This document shows, piece by piece, positions 10,250 through 20,021 of a stretch of DNA of 38,424 bases; the stretch's first letter is position 1, and each line of letters starts with the position of its first letter. The notes beneath the pieces were generated by a model. That model did no database searches and was not told the DNA's origin. It was given only the letters and a program-made list of their open reading frames with translations. The stretch comes from Cylindrodendrum hubeiense (lineage: Eukaryota; Ascomycota; Sordariomycetes; Hypocreales; Nectriaceae), in contig JAANBB010000395.1 in assembly GCA_014621425.1 (NCBI GenBank), forward strand, positions 1 through 38,424. Reading direction: 5' to 3'. The translations under genes and the position numbers were made by a program.

Positions 10250-11389
10250 ATGGTAAGCACGCGCAAAGCCCGGATTTCACATCCACCATCTCATACCTGT
10301 TACAGTCCAAGCAATATTTGACCACGCACACCGTGGATAATGGTCAGTCTTCCTTGACTACCCCGCCACCGTTGGAGAGCAGCGCATGAAGGGAAGCTTA
10401 CTGAGAGCTCATAGCCCACATCACGGACATCTTCGCTGTGGCAACAACACCGAAGGCAGTGATTTCAGGTAGTGGATCTTCGACATTGCACATACACGAC
10501 TCTACCGATCCCTCGTTTCCTCTGAAGCAGTCCATCTCCGATGCCCACAAGCTAGGCTGCCACCATGTTTGTACCTCTCGCACTGGCAACGTTGCCGCCA
10601 GCGCTGGGTTCGGAGGCGAGGTGAAGGTTTGGACGGTGGACAAGGACACCGGAGAATGGAGCCTCAACGGCGAAATCACCGGTCCTTCAGCCAAGCCTGG
10701 TGAGGCGTGGGCGTTGGCACTTAGCGAGGACGGCAAGTATCTGGCCACGACGACCAACGATGGGCGAGTTAACGTCTGGAATATTGCGGACGAGAACAAG
10801 CCCAAGATCCGAGAGTACGAGACAGGAAGCCCTGGCTCTGGAAGCTTCGGGATGTGCGTGGACTTGAGCCGGGATGGCAAATACACTGCCAGTGGCCACC
10901 AGAATGGAGCAGTTTACATTTTCAACAATGACACAGGACGAGTCCTGTATTCATTGTCAGGTAAGCGACATACCCTCGGTCAGACAGCTCAGCTGCGATT
11001 AATCAACACGGTGTACAGGTCTTGCAAAGCCGGTGCGGGCCGTGGCATTTTCGCCAGGAAACACTCGTCTGGCCGCAGCCGGTGACGCTGGGATCATTGC
11101 GCTCTACGATATGAAGCACGGAGAACATATTGGAAACCTGACTGGCCACTCCTCATGGATCACAGCCGTCGACTGGAGCGATACTGGCGAGTTTCTGCTT
11201 AGCGGATCAATGGACGGAAAGGTCAAAGTGTGGTCGATTGAGCGAAACGCTTGCGTTGCTACGCATAGCGAGACGGATAAGGCTCTGTGGACAGTGAAAT
11301 GGCTACCGAAGACGGTGAGGAGCGAGATGTTTGTCACAGCGGGAGCGAATCGAAGCCTTTCATTCTATCGGGAGGCCACCGGGAATTAA
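10250..11389 (+). CDS. SKI8: WD40 protein Ski8 (Rec103/WDR61 orthologue)
   Basis: Subunit of the cytoplasmic Ski complex, which feeds mRNA to the exosome for 3'-5' decay; in yeasts and Sordaria the same protein also supports Spo11-dependent meiotic breaks. Exons are 10250-10252, 10306-10342, 10415-10960 and 11019-11389, giving 318 aa. The N-terminus MSKQYLTTHTVDNAH is typical of filamentous-fungal Ski8. WD-type blades run through the whole chain (for example VKVWTVD, VNVWNIA, VKVWSIE). The first exon consists of only the ATG codon, followed by GTAAGC. All three junctions preserve frame. Reading the third exon from an internal GTG would lose the conserved N-terminus, so the spliced start is preferred. 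It precedes POLD4 in the same direction. Confidence 0.92.
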
Positions 11390-11806
11390 GTAGACCACGG
11401 GGAAAAAGGTCATCACTAGGGTTCCCTCAGAAAGTTCCCTCAGAAACAAATCCAATCACTGTTTGCAATCATTGTCATTCACGTTGATCCCCAGTTACAG
11501 GATCTATGTAGACCTCTCACTGCTGCCTTGGGACGAGAAGTGTGAAATCCCACGTGACCGCGCTCCAATCTCGCGTTGCCCCGCCAAAGTCAGGGCTGCA
11601 CTCCGTCATACCTTGCTGCTGACCATAGCGTTCCTCACCACAGGCTGTCAACGTAGCATCCTAGATTCATCCCCAGGCCCAACATTGGCAATCTCTCTTC
11701 AAGACAGATCATTATCATATCCACCCTTACCGACCTTCCCCGAAGCAGGATCATTCAACCGAGTTCCACCACCTACTCCATCAATCAACCCACCCTCGCG
11801 ACCAAG
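11390..11806. promoter_or_regulatory. POLD4 upstream region with CACGTG and MCB-like site
   Basis: 417 nt between SKI8 and the POLD4 start. It contains a CACGTG E-box at 11551-11556 and AACGCGA read on the minus strand at 11571-11577, which includes the ACGCG core bound by MBF-type cell-cycle factors. Functional use is inference from consensus and gene role. No gene seen. Confidence 0.4.
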
Positions 11807-12473
11807 ATGCCTACGACCCGGAGATCCATTGGCGGTGCCCGAGGAGTGCCTGCTAAAGGCCAATCGACTCTTCTCAGCTTTTCAAACAAGGTGACAAAGA
11901 GTGTGCCAAAGGATACCAAGAATGCCATCGTATCTCCTGCAGTCGCCAAAGTCGAAGTTCCTGAACCAACCAAGGAGGAGGAGCTTGCAACGGCCGTCAT
12001 TGACGAGCCCGAGACCAAGGAACCCGAAGAAGAGGAGGTGGAAGAAGTTGAAGAGGAAGAGGTTGCACCTGAAGTAGAGGCAGTACCTGAAAAATCAGAG
12101 GCAGAGTTGCGGGCAGAGCAGATCACCGATGCTCAGATCAAGAAGTATTGGAAATCCATTGAGGGACAGTGGAACTCCCCACGAGTCCACCAGGAAGGTC
12201 TGTCGTTACAGGAGAAGGTCTTGAGATATTTCGATGTGAGCTCACAATATGGGGTAAGTCATCCGTCGCTTCCATATTTGATATATCGTCTGACTTCAAC
12301 AGCCTTGCGTCGGAATGCCCCGTGTGAAGCGATGGTACAGAGCTGAGCGTCTGGGCCTCAACCCCCCAGTTGAGGTTCTGTCCGTCTTGCTTAACGAGGA
12401 GAACAAGGGCAGCAAGAAGCTCGAGACTGCACACATGGATGAGATTCTCAACTCGTCAACTGTGGGGCAATGA
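11807..12473 (+). CDS. POLD4: DNA polymerase delta subunit 4 (Cdm1/POLD4)
   Basis: Smallest accessory subunit of replicative DNA polymerase delta, helping hold the complex on PCNA in the nucleus. Exons are 11807-12253 and 12303-12473, giving 205 aa. A PCNA-interacting (PIP-like) motif is visible as Q19-x2-L22-x2-F25 after a basic N-terminus. A long Glu-rich linker covers about residues 55-105. The conserved C-terminal domain starts near AQIKKYWKSIEGQW and continues across the intron through FDVSSQYGPCVGMPRVKRWYRAERLGLNPP, written here in two blocks joined at the Gly-Pro splice junction. The second exon supplies the most diagnostic part. S. pombe Cdm1 and human p12 share this arrangement, while S. 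cerevisiae lacks a clear orthologue. Converges with the queuosine salvage gene, 208 nt between stops. Confidence 0.88.
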
Positions 12474-12681
12474 TTTTGGGTTGATGAATGGGGTTGGGTT
12501 GGGGAGCTATGGCGTCTTCGGTGAAATTTGAGGATTTGATTGCCTGCGAGGCTCTTTGTCTTTGTACTAAGCTATTCTATCAACCTGAAACGGTTGACTG
12601 TAATACATCATGTCTATATGCTAAAACCTACGTGCCAGCGTTGAGTGTTGAGGTGCTAACCCTTGCGGCATCCACCCGTAT

Positions 12682-13949
12682 CTAGTACCAGATGCTCCTC
12701 GTTCGATGGTGAGGAATTGCCTCCTTGCCGGCAGCCTCCAGCTCCTTCACGCTGTCATAGAGGAAGAAGTCGATCAAGATGGCGTTGACATGGGCATCGG
12801 GATGTTTTCGCTTGATCTCGCGCCGAATCAACTCGACGCACCAAATGCTGCAAGCTGCTACATGTTAGTTTGGGTCGATTCGTCACCTATGTTGACTGTC
12901 TACTTACCACGCAGTTGTACTTCCCATGTCGACCCACTTTCGATCATCTTTTTATCCTTGATAGCCGTCCCAATACCCGGACAGCAGTATAACGCGCCGA
13001 GAGAGATGAGGATCTGGGGGATTCGATAGTCGGCGAACATGGTGATTTTGTCAATATCGTGGAATTCACCGTAAGATTCGCCGTTGAAACAAGCCCATAG
13101 ATCAGCAACCAAGATCTGAGCGCGCTTGAGGAACCGAATCATCTTGCCGTCCTCGAAACGATGCTCGTCACGGAAGCAGTCAAAGTCTTCGGCAAGCAAG
13201 TTGACGAGCTGCGCGGCCGAGCCATCGGCAGCCGCCACAAGTTCTGTGATAGAGAAGTCATAGCGCTGAGGCTGAGTGTTAGAGTGCCCGCAACGCAATG
13301 GAGGTCGGGATAGTTACCTCGTCGAGTACCTGAGCCGCCTCGCGGAGACAGTCGAGGCGTTCTTGCAGCAGAGGCATCTCCTCTTCGGTGCATGATCGGA
13401 ACACGTGCCTCAGGGATTCCAAGTTGCACTTGTCTTCATCGTGCCAGTACTGAGGATTCGTAATGGGGATGCCTTGAGTTCCGAATCAAAGTCTGTGTCA
13501 ACTACAAGAATGCTTATCATGCGAGAAGGGAACTGACCTTCCTCGAGAGCCCTCTGAAGCGACGCAACCAAGCTCCAATACCCAGTCCACCTCTTTCCGC
13601 GGTACTCGACGGCAAATCTCTCGTCATCGGGCAACTCGGACCAGAAAGAGAAGTTCAACAGGTCCATGGTGAAGATGAAGGCGACTGTGCTCTCGTCCTT
13701 GGCCTTCGGGTGCAGCTCGTGCTCCGACCAGGTAGCGGTGGAGTAGCTCTTCTCCTGCATCTGCGAGTAGATGGCTTCGGCGGCATTCTTGGAGGCGCGC
13801 ATGTCGATGGCGACGTCGATGCAGGTGTCGTAGACATGCTCGACGGTCTTGAGGACGCCCGTCTCGGGCTCAGTCTTGACATCGAGTTTTCCCTGCAAGT
13901 GCTGGCGGAGAAGCTCCAGGAGTTCAGGATCCGCCTCGTCGTCGGACAT
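12682..13949 (-). CDS. QNG1: Queuosine salvage protein (queuosine 5'-phosphate N-glycosylase, DUF2419)
   Basis: Releases the base queuine from queuosine 5'-phosphate so that eukaryotes can reuse it for tRNA modification. Exons on the minus strand are 13538-13949, 13318-13472, 12908-13265 and 12682-12857, giving 366 aa. Family features seen: LLNFSFWSELPDDERF followed by the GKRWTGYWSL segment, then ITNPQYWHDEDKC, FRSCTEEEMPLLQERLDCLREA, a DRI-type DYRIPQIL element, and a C-terminal ELIRREI helix. The length matches C9orf64-type proteins (about 340 aa). An in-frame ATG at 14003 would add 18 residues rich in Arg and Ser. The last intron ends in a tandem TAGCAG acceptor, so two proteins differing by one Ala are possible. 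Assignment rests on family recognition, not on biochemical data. Confidence 0.86.
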
Positions 13950-14804
13950 TTTGAGGGGTCTTGCGGCTACGGTGCAACTACGAAGGGTTCGGGAAAGAGA
14001 CACAAATCAAGAAAATTTATCAACGAGTGAAGGGGGAGCGAGTTTGGTGACTGGAACTGTAAGCGACGGTGGTCTAGAGTCTAGACTGCTTGACTCAGGA
14101 ATATCTTGTCGTGGGGCGAAACTAACAGTGCCTCGATTGCAGGGCAACCCCGCGGCCAGTGGCTAGGGCATTGAAAACAGAGGGCGTGGCTCTGGAAGGC
14201 AGACGGGCCCAAAGACCTTCCTTTAAGGGGAAGAAGGAGGTAAATCCGGGGACACAATTGAAGAAAAAACCAAGACCCTGTCGAAACAATCTGCAAGGCA
14301 GCCAATTGACCCCGGCGTCTTGGTATAGTACATGTTATGTACATGCATCGCCGGCAGACTGGACTCGTTTACTGCCAGCCTGCGCACACTCACTCACTCA
14401 CCCACCCACCTGTTGACAGCTGCCAGAGGTCGACGAGCCAGTGACCAGGCTGACAAGGCCACCAATCAGCGCGCCGCATTTGCACTATTCCGGCCCCGGC
14501 ACGTCGATCCCCGGCACGGTGCGTGAATGCCATTGGCCGCTGCCTGCATCTCCGTTCTCTCTCACCACAAACAGCGCCCACTGCGTCCACTGCATCCACT
14601 GCCTTCACTGCGGCCACCAGCGAGCGAGCGCAACAAGGACCAGGACCCAGCTGCACCTCGCGCGACCACTTCTCCCTGCCTGCACCTCTCGCGACCGCAT
14701 GCGCGCAGCCTTCCGACCCTCCTGATACCCTCTTCCGACCCGCCCTTTGCGCCCGTTGAGTGGCTACGACAACGACGACGACCGCAACGACGACGACTAC
14801 GTCC
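13950..14804. promoter_or_regulatory. Shared divergent promoter of QNG1 and UBA2
   Basis: 855 nt between outward-facing starts. The UBA2-proximal half is C-rich with pyrimidine tracts and CACTCACTCACCCACCCAC-like short repeats near 14388. No gene seen; open frames on both strands here consist of low-complexity shadows. Confidence 0.5.
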
Positions 14805-17306
14805 ATGATGGATGCGACGACCGCTGCGAACCAGGCCCAGCCTGCACCCGCGGCTACGGCGCCGCAACAGCAACAGCAGCACGAACAGTCGTCTCAACAA
14901 CCCCAGCAGCAACCTCTGCAGCCTGTCGCGCCCAACCAGATCCCTCAAAGACGATCGCCGGCCATGAAACGCGATGGGTTCAATCACCAGTCGCTCGGCG
15001 CGTCTCTGAATACCTCTGTTAAGCAGGTACGTGCAACCGGTTGCCGTCTCCCCGGGCCGAGTCCTTCTCGAGTCCAAACACCATGCCACCCCGATAGCCT
15101 CCCCCAACAACCCTGACTATTCGATCCGATGATGGGCTCAACCTGAATATCTCTTCCCGAGACTAACAATGCTTGTGTAGGCTCGCGTGCTTATGGTTGG
15201 CGCTGGCGGCATTGGCTGCGAGCTCCTCAAGAACCTGGTGCTGACCGGCTTCGGCGAAATCCACATTGTCGATCTCGACACCATCGATCTCTCCAACCTG
15301 AACCGACAGTTCCTTTTCGGCCACGAGCATATCAAGAAGTCCAAGGCTTTGGTACGTATGGCTGACCGCACCAGCTATGAACCAGGCCGTTAACAAGTCG
15401 CAGGTCGCCAAAGAGGTCGCCCAGCGATTCAACCCGAGCGTCAAGATTGTGGCCCACCACGCCAACATCAAGGACACCGAATTCTCCGTCTCGTGGTTTC
15501 GCGAATTCCGCATCGCCTTTAATGCCCTCGACAACTTGGAGGCGAGACGACATGTGAATAAGATGTGCTTGGCTGCCGATGTTCCACTCATTGAGAGTGG
15601 TACAACCGGCTTCAACGGTCAGGTGCAGGTTATTAAGAAGGGCGTAACGGCGTGTTACGACTGCACACCCAAGGAGACGCCCAAGTCGTTCCCTGTGTGC
15701 ACTATCCGGAGCACACCCAGCCAGCCCATCCACTGCATTGTTTGGGGCAAGAGCTATCTGCTCAAGTGCGTGCCAAAGTGATGCGAGATCCCTGGACCCG
15801 TTTGCTGACGAATATTCTAGCGAGATTTTCGGCACCAGTGAAGATCAATCCGCGTTCGATCACACCTCTGATGGCGATAATGGTGAGTTTATCGACCTTT
15901 TTCTCACTTGCACAGACAATTAACCGGAAACAGTCCATGAGATTGAAGAACTCAAAAAGGAGTCCGATGCCCTCAAGAAGATCCGGGATGCTGTCGGCAC
16001 CCCCCAGTTTTCGCAGATGCTCTTCGACAAGGTCTTCAATGGTGATATCGAAAGACTGCGCTCGGTTGAAGACATGTGGAAATCGCGAAGGGCACCCGAG
16101 CCTCTGCAGTATGAGAAGGTCTTGTCGGAAGCTACCGAAGCTCTTGCGTTGAAGGATACAGTCCTTGGCGATGACCAACGAACATGGTCCCTCGAGGAGA
16201 GCCTTGTGGCCTTTAACGACAGTCTCGACCGACTAAGCAAGCGCATCATCGAACTCAAGAAGAACAGACGCCCCGAGGACCCGGAGCCCACCATCACCTT
16301 CGACAAGGATGACGTTGATACTCTTGATTTTGTTGCCGCAAGCGCCAACATCCGTTCAACAATCTTCGGTATTGAGAGCAAGTCGCGATTTGACATTAAG
16401 CAGATGGCTGGCAACATCATCCCTGCCATCGCCACCACGAATGCGATCGTGGCAGGCCTTTGCGTGTTGCAGTCCTTCAAAGTCCTCAGGGGCGAGTATG
16501 CGCAGTCGAAGGAAGTAAGTTTTGTCCCGGGGTTCGAGATATCATGTCGTTTCAATATCTAACACAACCCAGGTCTTCTTGACTCCATTTGCTCCAGCGC
16601 GTCTTCTTGCTCCCGATAGGTCTCGAGAGCCGAACCCCGACTGCCCAGTCTGCAGTGTCTACAACACCAGCGTTGTTGTGGACCTGTCTCGAGCGACTCT
16701 TAATGACCTTGTTGAAGACTTCATCAAGGCCAAGCTGGGCTTCGGAGAGAAGGAGTTTGTCGTCAACAACGATGTTGGTATATTGTACGATTTTGACGAG
16801 ACCGACAATCTCCCCAAGAAACTGAGTGACCTCGGTGAGAACCCATCATGGTATTCATATTTCTACATGATCTAATTATGATACAGGCATCCAGAAGGAT
16901 ACATTTTTGACCGTCATCGACGACGATGACGATGACACGTTTGTCAACGTCGTTATCAACATTCAAGAAGGGTTCGTTGTGCTTCCCAGGAGAAAACGGG
17001 TTGGCAGCTAACAAGAGCAGGATCATTGATGCTGACAAGACACCTATCGAAACCAAATTCACGGATACGCCTCAGATCCCACGGAAACCGAAGAAGCCGC
17101 AACCTGCCGAGACGAATGGCAACGGTCAACAGAACGGCCAGCACAGTGCCGACGCTGATGTCATTATCGAAGTTGAGCCGAAGAACCTCAAGCGACCTCA
17201 TCCCGATGACGCTGAGCAGCCTTTGAAGAAGGCCAAGATTGCCGAATCCAAGCCGGAAGTGGTGGTAGTGGAGGATGCCGGTGGTGCGATCGTCATTGAT
17301 GACTGA
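14805..17306 (+). CDS. UBA2: SUMO-activating enzyme catalytic subunit Uba2
   Basis: With Aos1 it adenylates SUMO and takes it as a thioester before transfer to Ubc9, in the nucleus. Eight exons: 14805-15026, 15181-15351, 15404-15765, 15821-15882, 15934-16514, 16573-16834, 16887-16971, 17021-17306; 676 aa. Seen in order: a Gln/Ala/Pro-rich N-terminal extension (1-74, unusual), the ATP-binding [12 protein letters not shown] loop, [11 protein letters not shown], zinc ligands C215/C218, the catalytic Cys230 in PVCTIRSTP, the second zinc pair C490/C493 (DCPVC), a ubiquitin-fold region and a C-terminal nuclear signal (LKRPHPDD...LKKAKIAE) with SIM-like VIIEVE and VVVVED. The start may instead be ATG 14808; a GTG six codons' distance class upstream is not needed. 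The seventh intron has a weak donor, GTTCGT. Confidence 0.95.
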
Positions 17307-17354
17307 TCGATTACATCCAAGGGAGACGTCATTGCGCATTCCTGGATACATGCA

Positions 17355-18701
17355 TCATGCTGCGCTCAATCCACCATCGAGATTGAGAACGCAGTTATTG
17401 GCGAAGGCGTTTGAGGCGAGAAAGATGGCAGCCTCGGCGATTTCCTCCGGATCCCCCACGCGGTTTAAGGGGGTATCCTTGAGGAAGGCGGCTTGCAATT
17501 CTGGCTTGAGATCTGAAACGGCGTGTTGTATATTAGCATCGGCCCTTCTGGATGAAGGGGGTTTTGGGGGCCATGGGAGGTCAGTTATGAGGCAGACTTA
17601 CGATCCCACATTGGACTGGCTACCCAGCCAGGAAGCAGAGCGTTGACGCGGATGGAACGAGGGCCGAGCTCTCGGCAAAGAGCGCGAGTGAAGCCTGGGA
17701 GGATGTCAGAGGCTGTCTTTGCCATTGTACAATAAATGTGGGAACAATCACATAAAAAGAGAATAGGCACGACTTATGAAGAACCTTTTACTTACCGACC
17801 ACGCCTGCCTTGGAGGCGGCATATGCTGTAGCTCCGGATCCACCCTTGGTGGCCATGAGGCTGGAGACGTTGATGATGCAGCCTGTTGAGTGTAAGTCAG
17901 CGTTGTGCCAGGGACATGGGAAGAAGTGTGATTTACCATGAGGGCGGACCTTCGCATGCTTGCACACGAGTATGGTGGCCATCAAATTGGTGTCGAGGAT
18001 GTCGCTGAGTTCTTGCTCTGACGTTCTCTTGAGAAAGGATGTCTGGGATATGCCGGCGCAGTTGACCAGAATGTCAACGGGACCAACTATGACATCTTGG
18101 TCCTGTGCACAAAGCGATCAGACGATCGGTCAATGACTACTTGACTAAGGATGGAGGTAATTATATGCCTGGTAGTCGAAAGAAGAATGAAACTAACATT
18201 GTTTTGATTGCGCCCTGCAAATATGTCCTTGATACTCTCGCGCTGGGAGATATCAAGGCGAATAAAGCGATGCTCCGACGGAATACCGTTGTTGGACCGG
18301 CCCTGAACAGCATCAGGCGATGATAAAGCCGGCGGAGGGAGATAAGGTGCCAGGAGAGGCTCAAGCTTGGGGCGAGACTCGACGACGGAGCGGCCAAGGA
18401 GGGAGAGGACGGCACCCTGGCGGGCGAATGCACTGGCGATGTGGGAGCCGATGATGCCAGTAGCTCCAACTACGGCGCAGTGTTTGCCAGCGAGAGCCAT
18501 TGGTTGAGGGAGATTGGTAGTGGAGGGCGGATGGTTATGATGGGACGACGCGGTGGACTCGGGATGGCAGGGGGCGGGGGATAGAGAGAGGATGGTAGTG
18601 ATGGCCGAGTCGACAGGGCTGATGGAGAGTGAGCTGGTGTTGCGATGGTGTTTTCCACTTGGTACGTCTGCTGGGGCAGCTGTAGTTGAAGCTGAGGCCA
18701 T
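17355..18701 (-). CDS. Short-chain dehydrogenase/reductase, 3-oxoacyl-ACP reductase (CBR4/Oar1)-like
   Basis: NAD(P)-dependent reductase, probably of 3-oxoacyl thioesters; the best match in mind is CBR4/Oar1 of mitochondrial fatty acid synthesis, but substrate is inferred. Exons on the minus strand are 18198-18701, 17937-18102, 17796-17882, 17602-17694 and 17355-17512, giving 335 aa. Seen: NCAG at 182-185, catalytic Ser230/231, Tyr244 and Lys248 (YAASK), VNALLPGWV, and a C-terminal LDGGLSA. The nucleotide loop VVGATGIIGS is of GxxGxxG type, unlike the classical TGxxxGxG. Residues 1-67 are a Ser/Pro/His-rich extension with no domain; an ATG at 18500 would give a conventional 268-aa enzyme. Ends 48 nt from the convergent UBA2 stop. 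Confidence 0.85.
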
Positions 18702-19331
18702 TAGTGGCTAGCTTGTAAATTAGTAGGCCGTTAGTAGGTCTTGTTAGTGAGGGATCGCCTACCGGAGACCCCTAACTGTCCGAAAGCAGGGTACCTGCGT
18801 TCGCTACTGTATTAGCGACGGGAGCGAGAGATCCATGAGACGATGCCTTGCCCCGGGCCCCGATATCCTCAACATGGCTCGGGATATGGATTAGTTGCTG
18901 GTAGGTGCGGATACCCGGGCTCCGTGTCCTGACAGCGAATTTACCTCGATTGGTCCGTGTGCATATCATTGTGGTCTGGTCGTCTGGAATAGACGACGCT
19001 CGATTGGGGAAAAGCCGCGCCAAGACCTCAGTTTCCAAGGGCAGGGCGCCCATCACACATGACATCGCGGATTGTTAGGGGGCGCAAAGCACACCAACTG
19101 TCATCATTCCGGGTCGTATGCCCTGTCTCGGGCCCTGCTGAGTGCTGGGTGCTGACGGCGTGCAGGTAATTACTACTGCGTAGCACCTCTTCAGTCTTCA
19201 CTGGACCCTGGACGCGGGCTGCCTCCCAAGGCTGATAGGGCCTTCGTACGAAGTACGTATTCCGTCGCGGGCGATTGGACCTGTTTGCCAGCGGCCAGGC
19301 CTGGCGTGGCATGCAAGTGGCCTGGTTTGCT

Positions 19332-19364
19332 CCTCTGGACCCTCCCTCTGGACCCTCCCTCTGG
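19332..19364. repeat. 13-bp tandem repeat, about 2.5 copies
   Basis: The unit CCTCTGGACCCTC occurs at 19332-19344 and 19345-19357 exactly, followed by a partial copy to 19364. Confidence 0.9.
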
Positions 19365-19674
19365 AGGAGCGAACCCCAGGACAGGAGGCCAGGGATCTGC
19401 TGAGTACTGCAATTAGCGAATGGCGAGTGGAATACGCGTTTACCGCAGCGGCGCACGGCGCGGACAGGTCGCTTGATCAGTAAAGTCCGTTCCCGCCTCG
19501 GCTGCGAAGGCAGTAAGCACGCCCGGCTGCTGTGCTTGTGCTCTTGTGCTTGTTGGTCGTGTCGTGTGTGTCCCTCAGCTTACCTACAGAGGATGTACTA
19601 TCGGGGCGTAGTGATGCACTTATTAGTTGGCAGAAGGCATTGCCAGGTAGGTAGTTATTGCCACCAGGTAGGCA

Positions 19675-19704
19675 GGCATTGCTAGGCATTGCTAGGCATT
19701 GCTA
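19675..19704. repeat. 10-bp tandem repeat, three exact copies
   Basis: GGCATTGCTA is repeated three times without change, about 320 nt upstream of the LCB3 start. The surrounding 60 nt also carries several AGGTAGG or GGCAGGCA motifs. Confidence 0.9.
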
Positions 19705-20021
19705 TCTACCTTAGGTAGGCAGTGCCAGGCTGTGCGAGTAGTTGCTGCTGCAAGCCAAAAACCACGGGTGATTTTAGGTTTAACCTCCGTCCTCCGTGCC
19801 TAGAACCCTTCTCCGGACGCCGTTCGCTCCTTCCCCGTTCGCGACTGGTTCCACCCGCTGTTGCCGTCGCCGCCAACGTCCGCCTGCCCCCCACGTGCTT
19901 CTGAAACTTCAATGTTCTCTCGTCGAACTGGTCCCGCGGTGTCTCTTCTTCTCTACTTCTGCCATTGACGCCGAGTCGCTGTATCTCTCGTCCTTCTCTG
20001 TGTCGCTCCCGCTCATCCACC

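Larger units (their letters stand above)
18702..20021. promoter_or_regulatory. Divergent intergenic region between the SDR and LCB3
   Basis: 1.32 kb with no gene seen. It includes a 13-bp tandem repeat (19332-19364), a 10-bp tandem repeat (19675-19704), a CTACCTTAGGTAGG near-palindrome (about 19706-19719) and an ACGCGT site at 19433-19438. The AGGTAGG palindromes are of a type common upstream of genes in related fungi. Confidence 0.5.
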
